This document shows, piece after piece, positions 17,062-25,712 of a DNA stretch of 64,000 nt (position 1 is its first letter; each line of letters opens with the position of its first letter). The notes below the pieces were generated by a model that had not been told where the DNA came from, searched no databases, and was given only the letters and a program-made list of their open reading frames with translations. Location of the stretch: assembly GCF_000730245.1 (NCBI RefSeq), contig NZ_CP004403.1, positions 868,001 through 932,000 on the forward strand. Direction: 5' to 3'. The translations under genes were made by a program, and so were the position numbers. The stretch comes from an endosymbiont of Acanthamoeba sp. UWC8. GTDB lineage: Bacteria; Pseudomonadota; Alphaproteobacteria; Rickettsiales; Midichloriaceae.

Positions 17062-17691
17062 ATGGCTTATATATTTATGGATGAAAGCGGGTGCTTGGGT
17101 TTTAATTTTTCTAAACCCAAAACTTCTAAACATTTTATAATATCATTTTTATTTTGTACTAATAAGAGGCCTATAGAAAAGGTAGTTAAAAAAATATTTC
17201 AATCTTTTCCTCAGAAGGAAAGAAAATCTTGTTCCGGAGTTCTTCATTGTAATAAAGAATCACCAAAAACCAGAATTAAGCTTTTTAATAGCTTAAAAGA
17301 ATTAGAGATTACGGTTATGTTTATTAGGCTTAATAAAAATAAAGTCTATACTAATCTGCATAATGAGAAACCTGTACTTTATAATTATGTAACCAATATT
17401 TTATTAGATAGAATTTTTTCAAAGAAACTTATTCCTACTAATGAGAAAATCTTTCTTATAGCCTCAAGAAGAGAAACAAATTATTTCCTTAATGAAAATT
17501 TTAAAAATTATATTAAAAGTAAAAACCACGCAGATATAGAGGTTATAATTAAAACCCCTGCACAGGAAAAAGCTCTACAAGCAGCTGATTTTATAAGCTG
17601 GGCTGCATTTAGAAAATATGAAAGGAATGATGAAAGCTATTATACTCTAATAAAGAAACTAATAATCGAAGATTGTCCTTTATTCGGTTAA
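17062..17691 (+). CDS. DUF3800 protein, antisense insertion in the tail operon
   Basis: 209 residues. YIFMDESGCLGF at the start and ALQAADFISWAAFRKYE near the end are the DUF3800 hallmarks, with the Asp residues in MDES and AAD thought to belong to an RNase H-like fold. The family is frequent near phage and defence genes and has no settled function. It is the only plus-strand gene inside the prophage structural cluster, sits exactly between gp14- and gp13-like genes, and is AT-rich like the host. TATACT lies just before its ATG, too close for a normal promoter/RBS layout. A weak hairpin (17785-17812) lies between it and the gp13-like stop. It is probably a moron gene acting in the lysogen. 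Confidence 0.8.
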   Translation: MAYIFMDESGCLGFNFSKPKTSKHFIISFLFCTNKRPIEKVVKKIFQSFPQKERKSCSGVLHCNKESPKTRIKLFNSLKELEITVMFIRLNKNKVYTNLHNEKPVLYNYVTNILLDRIFSKKLIPTNEKIFLIASRRETNYFLNENFKNYIKSKNHADIEVIIKTPAQEKALQAADFISWAAFRKYERNDESYYTLIKKLIIEDCPLFG

Positions 17692-17816
17692 AGCAAGATG
17701 CCTTAGATGCTATTTACGAGGAACCTACGGAGCCCCACACCAAAGGAACTTACACTTGCTTAGAATTATAATACCCTAAATAGCCTTTTATTGCAAGCTT
17801 TGAAAATAAAAGCCTG

Positions 17817-18662
17817 TTAATATGAAGTTGCAGCAGTCGCAAGTACTTTATCCATACCCGGTACATAAGGTTCTCCTCTAAAGTTAACCGCATTGTTAAA
17901 CTTATTGCAGCAAGCAGCAAAAGACTTATCACACCCGGCTATTGCTTTAAACTTATCTTCTTCTTTAATGTTCTTGGCCATAGGCAGTGCAAGGGTAAAT
18001 TGCTTATCAACAAACTCTTTAATTTCCATTCTTCTGCCCTTGTTTTCTCCGCTAAGCCATTCTATTTCACCGGCGGTAAAATAACCTGCTGCTTGTATTG
18101 CATTATTTGCAGTAAAAGTTTGCCTGTTAGTACTATTTGATACTATATCGGTTAAGCTAAAGTCATTTTCATTTAGCTTACAGCGTAAGTCTCCGAATAT
18201 TGCTCTACAGCTTGGAGAATAAAGCTCTCCTATATTCTGCTGTAATTTTTGAGTGATACCTCGTATTTCTGCAATAAACCGATTGCCTTTTATGCTTATT
18301 TCCCCAACCCAACCACGCAGTTCAATTATTTTTCCGCTCTCTAAATCATTATAGTTAACCTGGAATACCTCAACTTCTGCAAAATCGTATATTCCGTTAA
18401 TTATATCTTCTTCGGTAATTGCCGAGCTATCAAGAATTCCGCAAATATCAAGGTTATCTACCGCAAAACTATCTTTATTTTCAATCGAGGAAGGGCTAAA
18501 CCCGCCGGCAGCTATATATGACACAGTATCAATATTTAAATCTGAAGTATGGTCGGTAAACCCCATTACTCTACCCCCAATAAGAGAAAGCTTCCAGCAG
18601 GTAACAATAGTGGTTACCTCACATGATAAATGGTCTTTAAGTATAGGTAAAATAGGTCTCAT
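17817..18662 (-). CDS. GTA gp13-like tail hub protein (DUF2163)
   Basis: 281 residues. The pattern fits DUF2163/BR0599-type tail proteins: FTDHTSDLNI near residue 35, GWVGEISIKGNRFIAEIRG in the middle, then SPSCRAIFGDLRC and the C-terminal Cys-rich GCDKSFAACCNKFNNAVNF with GEPYVPGMD. The conserved cysteines are those proposed to hold a metal or Fe-S centre in GTA hub proteins. The start overlaps the DUF2460 gene stop by 4 bases. It should be part of the distal tail hub joining the tube to the baseplate. Confidence 0.85.
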   Translation of the reverse strand: MRPILPILKDHLSCEVTTIVTCWKLSLIGGRVMGFTDHTSDLNIDTVSYIAAGGFSPSSIENKDSFAVDNLDICGILDSSAITEEDIINGIYDFAEVEVFQVNYNDLESGKIIELRGWVGEISIKGNRFIAEIRGITQKLQQNIGELYSPSCRAIFGDLRCKLNENDFSLTDIVSNSTNRQTFTANNAIQAAGYFTAGEIEWLSGENKGRRMEIKEFVDKQFTLALPMAKNIKEEDKFKAIAGCDKSFAACCNKFNNAVNFRGEPYVPGMDKVLATAATSY

Positions 18663-19261
18663 ACTCTTACCTCTACGATCGGAATACTATCCCATACATA
18701 TTGTCCGTATCTCTCAAGCCTAACATTTAATCTATCGGTATCAAATCTTACCGGTACGTCAAACTCGAAGTCGGCAATTATCTTAGTCTTTTTACTCGGA
18801 GCTTTAGTGAAGGTTATAATTCCCGTAGTATAATCAATAGTAAAACCTGAAGTTACCGGCTTATCATTAAGGTAAATTTTAACGCTTCCAATTATAGGCT
18901 TTTTTATTATTCTTTTATATTCATATTCTCCGCTTAAATATCGCTTTACTAATTGGAACTCTGCCTGCCTACCGTCTCCAACACCTAAACTTTCATGTAA
19001 ACTTTGATAATCAGACCAATCTTTAAACCTAAATCCGTAAGCTCTACCCATACGAGCACGAAAAAAAGCTATAACTGCATCAATATCTTTCTTGTTCTTT
19101 ATACCGGTAGATATATCCCACCTGCCTCTTGCGCTCTTCCAATTAATATTGCGCTGCTCAAACCCTGCAACCGTAGTTGTAATATTTGTATAAAACTCAG
19201 CTCCTCCGCTTGCACCGTATGCTATGTTTTGAGGGAACTGCACTTCATGAAAAGCAGTCAT
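18659..19261 (-). CDS. GTA gp12-like distal tail protein (DUF2460)
   Basis: 200 residues. FHEVQFPQNIAYGASGGAEF, NWKSARGRWDISTGI and FFRARMGRAYGFRFKDWSDY are diagnostic for DUF2460, the distal tail protein of RcGTA. It begins 2 bases after the tape measure stop and overlaps gp13-like by 4 bases, so the set is translationally coupled. Confidence 0.9.
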   Translation of the reverse strand: MTAFHEVQFPQNIAYGASGGAEFYTNITTTVAGFEQRNINWKSARGRWDISTGIKNKKDIDAVIAFFRARMGRAYGFRFKDWSDYQSLHESLGVGDGRQAEFQLVKRYLSGEYEYKRIIKKPIIGSVKIYLNDKPVTSGFTIDYTTGIITFTKAPSKKTKIIADFEFDVPVRFDTDRLNVRLERYGQYVWDSIPIVEVRV

Positions 19262-19263
19262 TT

Positions 19264-21774
19264 TTATGCATTCCTAAATTTATATCTTTGCATTTCACTT
19301 GCAAGCTGCGCCATGATCTGCCCTCTTGATTCCATAAAGCCTTTGATATTAGGAGTAGTTATGTTCATTGTTATATTTACCCTGTTTGCTTTATTTGCCC
19401 CTTTAGGTAATACGGTTTCTCCCTTTTGCAGAATTGCCGGGAACTCATCAGGCATTAATCCGCTGTGTAAGCGTGGAGCATTATTAAACATTTTTATGGG
19501 AACAAACCTATTAGGCACTGCACTTTCCCCGACTACACCCCCGGTATGAAACTGTGATGCACCTCCGAACATTGAGCCGAAGTTAAAATTGCCGAGAGCT
19601 TGTGCAAGCGGCTTGGTTATGTTTTGCTGTATCTGTATTCTAATTAAATCGGTAATAATAGAATCAGCTAATGATTTGAAATCCAACTTACCTGTCTTTA
19701 CAAACCTCACTAAAGCATCTTCCATACCAGTAAATGCATTTTTTACCAGCCGCTCGGTGCTATTAGCCAAGTTTTCTGCTTCTTCTATTATATTGTTTAA
19801 GCCACGTTTTATACCGTCTTCCCAAGACTTAGAATTTTGCAAGTCCTGCTCACGGGCTTCAGCTATCATATGGTTATATATTTGCTCTACCTTAGCGCTG
19901 AATTCATCATATCCGGCGGTTACATCTTTAAGCCCGGCTAATGTCTCACTCTTCCATTTATTAGCTTTATCAACTGCACTTTGAGGAAATGCCGCATTAT
20001 ATGCTTTATCTATACTATTAAGTATATCAGCTTGTCGGTTTGTAGTCGGACTATTCTGCTTAGTACTTTCGGGCGCTTTGGAAAACGCTTGATCCATCGG
20101 TTTACTTTTATTCTCAGCTTTCCCCGACTTTATTGCTTCAATCTGTTCGCGTGCACGAGCTGCAGCAAGTTCAGCAGCTTTTAAAGCTAATACCTGTTGC
20201 TGTATTTCTTTTGCATGCTTAGTAAATTCAGGATAACGGGTGGAAAGCTCCCATAATGCTTCGCTATATTCATCAGCCGATAATTTACCGTTCTTAAATT
20301 CACTTCGTACTTGCTTTAGCTCTACTTTTAAATCCTTACTAAAGCTTGTCCAGTAATTCCAAACACTGGTGATGTCTCTATTCTTTAGCTGTTTAGTTAC
20401 ACTCTTGATATTATCTTTTGCAATACTCAGCTTTTCTTCTAAACGTACTAAAGCTTCATTTTTTGTAGCTCGGGTTAAATCCTCAACTTCATTGGTTGTA
20501 ATTTTAAGTTTATCTTTCAGCTCTTCAAGCTCCATCCCGTGATCTTTGGCAGCTTTAGCCGCAGCATCATGGCTTTTAGTTAATTTATAAAGCGCATACC
20601 CGGCAAGTACTGCTACTCCTGCTGCTCCTCCCACTAAGAACAGCATACTACGTAACCCTGTAAGGGCAAGTGTTGCAAGCTTTGCCGCTCCTTCTACTAT
20701 AACCATTTTTGCTGCTGCAAGAACAGAAACTTGTGCCATTAGCCTGAGTCCTGCAATTGCGCCTAAATTACCTAAAATGGCTATATTCATAATAGTAATA
20801 GCACTGGCCACAGTTCTTGCAATAAGCAAAGCAGTTAGTGCTTCCGCAGCTATACCGATATGTTGAGTAAATAATTTAACCGCACTTGCTGCATTTCTTA
20901 TAACACCTGCAAGCATTTTACCTATAACCTGAGCAGTTTCTTTGCCTCCTTCGGTTACTTCCTTTAAACTTGTTGCTACTTCACGTATGGCATTATTAAA
21001 TCCTGCTGAACCGATCTCACGGACAAAGCTTCCCAGGTTATCTTGAATATTACTGAATACCCCGTTTATGGTATTCATTTGCTCCGCCATTGCACCGGCA
21101 AACTGCACTTCACCGATACTTCTTAAGTAGCGCTCAATCTCGGCGGCATTTTTACCGACCGAAGTGCTTATCCCTTGGAAAGTAAAAGTAATTATTTCAC
21201 CTTGCGTCCTAGCCTTAATCCCGAATTCTTTGAGTCTCTCAAACTCCCCGGTTACCGCATCGGCAATTGCCTCTACAAACATCATTAAGTTCTTGCCCAT
21301 TGCTGAAGCTGTATTACCGTATGATCTTAATGCTTCTCTTGAAGGATCCAGACCTAATGCTTTTAGCTTTATAAAGGCAGTTGTAATTTGCTCTACGTTA
21401 AACGGAGTAGAATTTGCAAACTCTTCAATTAACTTAAATGCATTAGCGGCATTTTCTACTGAACCGGTAACTGTTTTTAAACTTGCCTGTAAACGTTCAT
21501 ATTCTCTATTGGTAGATAAGATAAACCCCAATGATTTGGATAAACTACGGATTCCTGCATAAGCTCCGACTAGCCTCGCCGCTTGAGAAAACACTCCGTT
21601 TAATGCTCGAGCCGATGCATCAACCGCCTTTATCCCGATACTCGCAGGAGTAGTAGAATCAGTTATCTTATTAAACGCTTGCTTTCCTCTTTTTCCAAGC
21701 TTATCAAAATCCCGAGCTAACTTTTCTCCCCCTACTGCACTTAAGCGTATAGATAATTTCTTCTCATGTGCCAT
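19264..21774 (-). CDS. tail tape measure protein
   Basis: 836 residues. The N-terminal third (about 85-270) matches tape measure proteins (AANAFKLIEEFANSTPFNVE, LGLDPSREALRSYGN, LMMFVEAIADAVTGEFERLK). Two or three hydrophobic segments lie at about 310-410, a coiled-coil stretch at about 420-560, and the C-terminus is GTA-like (FGSMFGGASQFHTGGVVGES). Its length sets tail length in siphophages. It begins 4 bases after the stop of the frameshifted tail chaperone product, the classic arrangement. Confidence 0.9.
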   Translation of the reverse strand: MAHEKKLSIRLSAVGGEKLARDFDKLGKRGKQAFNKITDSTTPASIGIKAVDASARALNGVFSQAARLVGAYAGIRSLSKSLGFILSTNREYERLQASLKTVTGSVENAANAFKLIEEFANSTPFNVEQITTAFIKLKALGLDPSREALRSYGNTASAMGKNLMMFVEAIADAVTGEFERLKEFGIKARTQGEIITFTFQGISTSVGKNAAEIERYLRSIGEVQFAGAMAEQMNTINGVFSNIQDNLGSFVREIGSAGFNNAIREVATSLKEVTEGGKETAQVIGKMLAGVIRNAASAVKLFTQHIGIAAEALTALLIARTVASAITIMNIAILGNLGAIAGLRLMAQVSVLAAAKMVIVEGAAKLATLALTGLRSMLFLVGGAAGVAVLAGYALYKLTKSHDAAAKAAKDHGMELEELKDKLKITTNEVEDLTRATKNEALVRLEEKLSIAKDNIKSVTKQLKNRDITSVWNYWTSFSKDLKVELKQVRSEFKNGKLSADEYSEALWELSTRYPEFTKHAKEIQQQVLALKAAELAAARAREQIEAIKSGKAENKSKPMDQAFSKAPESTKQNSPTTNRQADILNSIDKAYNAAFPQSAVDKANKWKSETLAGLKDVTAGYDEFSAKVEQIYNHMIAEAREQDLQNSKSWEDGIKRGLNNIIEEAENLANSTERLVKNAFTGMEDALVRFVKTGKLDFKSLADSIITDLIRIQIQQNITKPLAQALGNFNFGSMFGGASQFHTGGVVGESAVPNRFVPIKMFNNAPRLHSGLMPDEFPAILQKGETVLPKGANKANRVNITMNITTPNIKGFMESRGQIMAQLASEMQRYKFRNA

Positions 21775-21778
21775 GGTT

Positions 21779-22539
21779 TTAAGTCCTGTCTTTTAATGCT
21801 ATAGCAACCCCGATTGCCGCTTCAGGTAATAATTCAGCCATAACGGTAGTATCATAACCTAAGCACTCGGCAAGTTTAAGCCCTTCGATAATTGGGAAAT
21901 GTTCTCGTATTTGAGCGGATAATTTACATATTATGTCCCACGCTTGCCATCCTTCAAGCGTTTTGAGTTCGTTTTCCCGATACGGGCATCTTTTACCTTC
22001 TTTATTCTTTTCTCCCCTCGCACACGGGAGGTTTTGCTCCCGGCACTTGATGCAGTAACTTGCCCCGTCTCCGAAGTGCCAACCGACACGGGTGCGGATA
22101 AGTTTTTTTCCGCTTCCAGCAACTCCCGCATACTATTATATTGCTGCCTAAAATTCTCGGCAATCACCCAGTAATTACTGAATAACTCTTCAATCTTTTC
22201 GGCAGTAGCAGATGCCGGCTCATCATTATCACTGTTTAACACTCCTTCCCAGGAAATAATCCCTGCTCTTGCGAGTCCTATGGTTAGGTATTGTTCGGCT
22301 AATGCTTCCCTCACTTCCTGATCCTCTAAATTTAAGGTATCGGCAGTTAATGCTCCGACTTCTTTTTTTGCTTTATAATCTTCTCCGAATTTTTGCAGCT
22401 TCTGATTCATATATGCACGCGCCTGATAAAATACTGCTGCGGTACATGGTCTGACCGAAAGCTTTACTCCCATACCGAGATCAACCGAATAGGGATCCTT
22501 TGCTATTGTTAGTCTTAACATCATAATCCTCAACATCAT
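21779..22539 (-). CDS. tail assembly chaperone, -1 frameshift fusion product (TAC-long)
   Basis: The upstream frame (22539-21931) reads codons Glu-Lys-Asn as GAA AAA AAC at the heptamer A AAA AAC (22108-22102). Slipping back one base opens a frame with no start codon of its own that runs to a stop at 21779-21781. The product would be 253 residues: 146 shared plus 107 new. The extension has cysteines in a zinc-ribbon-like spacing (CIKC, then NLPC, then KRCPYRENEL) followed by LEGWQAWDIICKLSAQIRE and AELLPEAAIG, typical of the second chaperone domain in alphaproteobacterial phages. It ends 4 bases before the tape measure gene. Frameshifted chaperones (lambda G/GT type) bind the tape measure protein during tail assembly. 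Confidence 0.8.
21931..22539 (-). CDS. tail assembly chaperone, unshifted product (TAC-short)
   Basis: 202 residues without the frameshift. The start may be the second Met pair (codon 6, 22524), because the first lies deeper inside the tail tube gene. Residues about 10-145 are a helical chaperone domain (LSVRPCTAAVFYQARAYMNQ; EQYLTIGLARAGIISWEGVL). Past the slip site (residue 146) the sequence becomes Ser/Thr/Lys-rich and low in structure, as expected for the unshifted tail of such genes. It probably works with the long form at a fixed ratio to coat the tape measure. Confidence 0.8.
   Translation of the reverse strand: MMLRIMMLRLTIAKDPYSVDLGMGVKLSVRPCTAAVFYQARAYMNQKLQKFGEDYKAKKEVGALTADTLNLEDQEVREALAEQYLTIGLARAGIISWEGVLNSDNDEPASATAEKIEELFSNYWVIAENFRQQYNSMRELLEAEKNLSAPVSVGTSETGQVTASSAGSKTSRVRGEKRIKKVKDARIGKTNSKRLKDGKRGT
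22064..22108 (-). promoter_or_regulatory. programmed -1 ribosomal frameshift site in the tail chaperone gene
   Basis: The minus strand reads A AAA AAC at 22108-22102, in the correct X XXY YYZ phase. Nine bases downstream CCCGT (22092-22088) can pair with ACGGG (22068-22064) to form a hairpin, with extra GTG/CAC pairing inside the loop. Slippery heptamer, spacing and stem together fit a bacterial frameshift element. Confidence 0.75.
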
Positions 22540-23455
22540 TAATTAATATTACATCCAGCATATTACCCAACCCTTCATGTTTAGCTCCTTGAAAATCATA
22601 AGAGACTTCTACTCCTCCCGGTCCTGTAATACTTCGTTTAGGTTTAGGCAGATATACCTGATGCGCGGTAAACTTAAGTTTATTCTTTTCATCAATGGTA
22701 TAAGAAAGCTCTATATCAATTGCTTCTCCCATTCGTGCAATATCCATTAAACTGCTATCGCCGTATCTGACTGAAATCGAACCGGTAAGACTAGCAATAC
22801 CAAGATCAATACCGTCAAGTTTACCGTCATCACGGATGGTTTCTATTTTCTCTAAGTTATTGCTGTAGGTTAAGCTTGCTCCCGTCACATCAGCCAGTGC
22901 TTTCCCTCTTTGTTTTATAGCTCCCTGGAATTGGGAAAAACGAGTATAAATTACTTTATTCGGATTGGTATCAGAGCTTGACTCATTAGAAGATTCGCTT
23001 TGTCCTATAAGATTTATAGTTGCTTTAGCTTCTCCCGAACGCCCGAAATCAAGTGCAATTGAATTAGCTCTTACTCCGCTGAATAATATATACTCCGGAA
23101 CATTAGGTAAACCTATCTCCAAACTTAAGCTTGGTATAAATGAAGCTCCCGATTTAAAAGTATGCATATAACTTTCTGTTTTTACCACCGAATAATCCCC
23201 GAATATTGCTTTAAGCCAATACCCGATATTACGCAGATCAATAGGAACTACTATATCTCCGTCAATATTAATAATATCCCTAAACGGTGAGGTAGGATCT
23301 CTCCCTAAACCTAAAACATTGGATTCAATTAGTCCCTGCTCGGAATCAATGCTTGATGATACAAAGGGAACCTGATGAAAGCTTCCGGGTGCTTTCCCAT
23401 AAATTGTTTCAAAGCCGAGCAGAAGCTCTGCATTCCAGCCATAGGCACGTGACAT
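22481..23455 (-). CDS. major tail tube protein
   Basis: 324 residues, beta-rich, without cysteine clusters. It starts MSRAYGWNAELLLGFETIYG, a pattern seen in tail tube proteins of GTA-related phages, and contains AIDIELSYTIDEKNKLKFTA and a conserved end (QVYLPKPKRSITGPGGVEVS). Position between the tail terminator-like gene and the chaperone supports the call. Its 3' end overlaps the chaperone gene by up to 59 bases. It should polymerise into the tail tube around the tape measure. Confidence 0.8.
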   Translation of the reverse strand: MSRAYGWNAELLLGFETIYGKAPGSFHQVPFVSSSIDSEQGLIESNVLGLGRDPTSPFRDIINIDGDIVVPIDLRNIGYWLKAIFGDYSVVKTESYMHTFKSGASFIPSLSLEIGLPNVPEYILFSGVRANSIALDFGRSGEAKATINLIGQSESSNESSSDTNPNKVIYTRFSQFQGAIKQRGKALADVTGASLTYSNNLEKIETIRDDGKLDGIDLGIASLTGSISVRYGDSSLMDIARMGEAIDIELSYTIDEKNKLKFTAHQVYLPKPKRSITGPGGVEVSYDFQGAKHEGLGNMLDVILINDVEDYDVKTNNSKGSLFG

Positions 23456-23475
23456 AGTTTTGTTCTCTCTATAAT

Positions 23476-23907
23476 TTAAATTAAAGTGTTTAGAGTGTAT
23501 TCAAGATATAATGCTATCCTGGCGAGCTTTATTGCAGCAGCTCCTTCTATTGCTTCGGTGGTAAATTCTGTATTCCCGATAGATAAGAAATCAATCGCAC
23601 CGTTTAGAGTTGGATTACCTGATAAAGCTATCCCTATACTCTTTATTAATTGGTCAAGTATATAATCCCGCTTATCAGGCCTTGGGTCTTGAACTATTAC
23701 TTCTATTTCAATCCTTTGCTGATAGATATATTGCAAGGGAGAAAGAATAACCTCAGGTTCGCTTAACTCTCCGTCTCTTATGATTACTAGCCCGACTTCA
23801 GGAATTATAGCAGGCAGCACTTCATTACGCAGCACTACTACTCCTTTCAACTCTTCCCGCAAAAATGAACATAAGTTACATAATGCTCTTTCTCGGGTGG
23901 TTGGCAT
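23476..23907 (-). CDS. tail terminator/completion-like protein
   Basis: 143 residues. No strong motif. The alpha/beta pattern (LSPLQYIYQQRIEIEVIVQD and IGIALSGNPTLNGAIDFLSI) resembles small tail terminator proteins of the gpU/gp17 type, and it directly precedes the tail tube gene, where they normally sit. It is followed upstream by the protease cargo gene and its terminator. Confidence 0.6.
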   Translation of the reverse strand: MPTTRERALCNLCSFLREELKGVVVLRNEVLPAIIPEVGLVIIRDGELSEPEVILSPLQYIYQQRIEIEVIVQDPRPDKRDYILDQLIKSIGIALSGNPTLNGAIDFLSIGNTEFTTEAIEGAAAIKLARIALYLEYTLNTLI

Positions 23908-23949
23908 AGGATTTTATATTGTTAAAAAGCTGTTGGTTAAAAATAAATA

Positions 23950-23979
23950 TAAGCTAAACTTGTGTGAAAGTTTAGCTTA
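23950..23979 (-). terminator. intrinsic terminator after the cysteine-protease cargo gene
   Basis: Perfect 12-bp stem TAAGCTAAACTT (23950-23961) with AAGTTTAGCTTA (23968-23979) and a 6-base loop. On the minus strand it is followed by TATATTTATTTTTAACC. It lies 33 bases past the stop of the 530-aa gene and 42 bases before the next tail gene, so it would insulate the cargo gene from the late operon. Confidence 0.7.
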
Positions 23980-24012
23980 AGGATTTTTATTATAAAATTT
24001 AATGAAAAGAGT

Positions 24013-25605
24013 TTAGCCTCTGCCACAACCTGTTTTTTCTTTTCCTTTATCTGTTGCTCTATCTACCCATGAACCTGGGGTACAACTCTCCTGCTCTGGT
24101 TCACTACCGGAGCTTCCTGAGGAGAAGCTACTTCGAGTTAAAGTGCTTCCCATTGAGCTTATATACAAAGGTATGAACTCTGTACTACCCTCTTCTCTCA
24201 TTGCTCTTGTATCATCCTCTATATCATCGGACAACTCATCTTCAGCAGAAAGATTGATATCATTTAGACGTTTTAAGATAGTATTGTTAGTAAAGGTTGG
24301 TGCTGCTTCAATTGTTTTGCTACTTAATAGATTAGCTATACTATTTCCTAGCTCAGATATGCTATGTATCTTACTTAAGTTAATCACCTCTTCAACTTTA
24401 TAACCCATTAATATAGCTATAGCTACAAGAAGTGTTGTTGTAATTATCGATTCATATTTATTAACAGTAGGCTTAGGGATATTTAGTTTTTTCGGTTCAA
24501 GCTCAGGTTGGTTCTCTTCGTAATAAAGACCTAGTGTATGTACTTGGTTGCCAATTCTTTTTCTCTTCTTCTTTTCTTCAGAAGTTTCCGGTTGACCATT
24601 CTCATTTAATTCTAATAGGTATTCTTTTTTTAAATCATCTTCCTTATGTTGGCTCATAGTTTCTTTATAAACCTTAAAATAACGTCTAATCAAGATTTCA
24701 ATAATAGGATTAAAAGGCCTTCCAGAATCTTTTTCTTGTTCAAAGGATTCTAAAATCTGGGAAAATTGCGTCCTGAGTGTTAACCTTTCACCATTGATAA
24801 TAAATTCTTTGTCTATATCTAATTTCTTATCTTCTATAATCCCTTTTAAACCTTTACGTACGACTTCTCCTCCATCATTACTACCTTCTATGGATTGTAT
24901 AGTAGACATAAGATATTCCGGTAACCGGGTTAAGCAATAGATATTGTTTTCGCTATCAGCTGGAAAAGAATATTTTTTGGCAAAATCTAAAAAATTATTT
25001 TCCAACATAAATTCGATATCAAACAAAGAAAAAGTTGGGCATGAGTATCCATCAGATTGCCTCTTATAATCCCTTTTTATTTCATTTTTAGGATCTAAAA
25101 AGCCATGTGAAAATATTTTGACATATCTTTTTCCCTCTTCGGTAGATAATTGCGACAAGCTTTTTATTAAGTTCACCATTAAAGGTTGTTGGTCACAATC
25201 CATTACTACAGAATCAGTATGATAAATACAAACTTCTTCATTATCATCATCATAAATAACTTTTTCAATACAAAAAGGGGTTGTATGCCCATTGATTCTA
25301 CATAACACACCTAATTTCATAGGCAAACTATCTGTACTATATACTAATTTAACTAGCTCTTCTAAAGTTTTATCACTATCAGAAGTCAAATCTATGAGTA
25401 TTATATTTCTTTTCAAAGCACTAGGAAGTATTTTATCCCTATCCTTTAAAATGTAGGGTAATTGCTCAAATGTTATATTATAATCGGGTGGTATATAAAC
25501 ATTTTGTTCTTTCTCTCTAAAGGTCATATTAACATGCGATGCGATGCTACCTCTTCCTCTTTGTATATTAGTTGAGATTATAGTAGATGATTTTGATTTA
25601 TCCAT
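24013..25605 (-). CDS. putative Ulp1/YopJ-like (clan CE) cysteine protease effector carried by the prophage
   Basis: 530 residues, not a structural phage protein. His107 (INGHTTPFCIEK), Asp131 (CIYHTDSVV), Gln183 and Cys189 (RQSDGYSCPTFSLFDIEFML) have the order and local context of clan CE enzymes. In Ulp1-type proteases the Gln also sits six residues before the Cys, and YopJ acetyltransferases have a similar CxxFSL block. The His-Asp gap of 24 is a little long. A membrane segment lies at about 386-402 (SIITTTLLVAIAILMGY), preceded by a basic stretch KKKRKR. The C-terminus is acidic, then Ser/Gly-rich. AAAGG precedes the ATG. The gene sits between head-joining and tail genes with its own terminator, so it is a moron. 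Clan CE effectors act on host ubiquitin, SUMO or kinases. The actual activity is unknown. Confidence 0.65.
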   Translation of the reverse strand: MDKSKSSTIISTNIQRGRGSIASHVNMTFREKEQNVYIPPDYNITFEQLPYILKDRDKILPSALKRNIILIDLTSDSDKTLEELVKLVYSTDSLPMKLGVLCRINGHTTPFCIEKVIYDDDNEEVCIYHTDSVVMDCDQQPLMVNLIKSLSQLSTEEGKRYVKIFSHGFLDPKNEIKRDYKRQSDGYSCPTFSLFDIEFMLENNFLDFAKKYSFPADSENNIYCLTRLPEYLMSTIQSIEGSNDGGEVVRKGLKGIIEDKKLDIDKEFIINGERLTLRTQFSQILESFEQEKDSGRPFNPIIEILIRRYFKVYKETMSQHKEDDLKKEYLLELNENGQPETSEEKKKRKRIGNQVHTLGLYYEENQPELEPKKLNIPKPTVNKYESIITTTLLVAIAILMGYKVEEVINLSKIHSISELGNSIANLLSSKTIEAAPTFTNNTILKRLNDINLSAEDELSDDIEDDTRAMREEGSTEFIPLYISSMGSTLTRSSFSSGSSGSEPEQESCTPGSWVDRATDKGKEKTGCGRG

Positions 25606-25712
25606 ATTTTACCTTTAATTATTATCAGATATTTAGCAAATTATTACTAATTCACCTAAACAAGCTATGTAACAAACAAAAATAGAAGTAAAATACAATT
25701 ATATTAAATTTA

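Noticed and set aside
21971-21978. GGGAAAAC on the minus strand as the tail-chaperone slippery site
   Set aside because: It is in the wrong phase: the zero frame reads GGG AAA ACG, so X XXY YYZ is not satisfied. The A AAA AAC at 22108-22102 is in phase.
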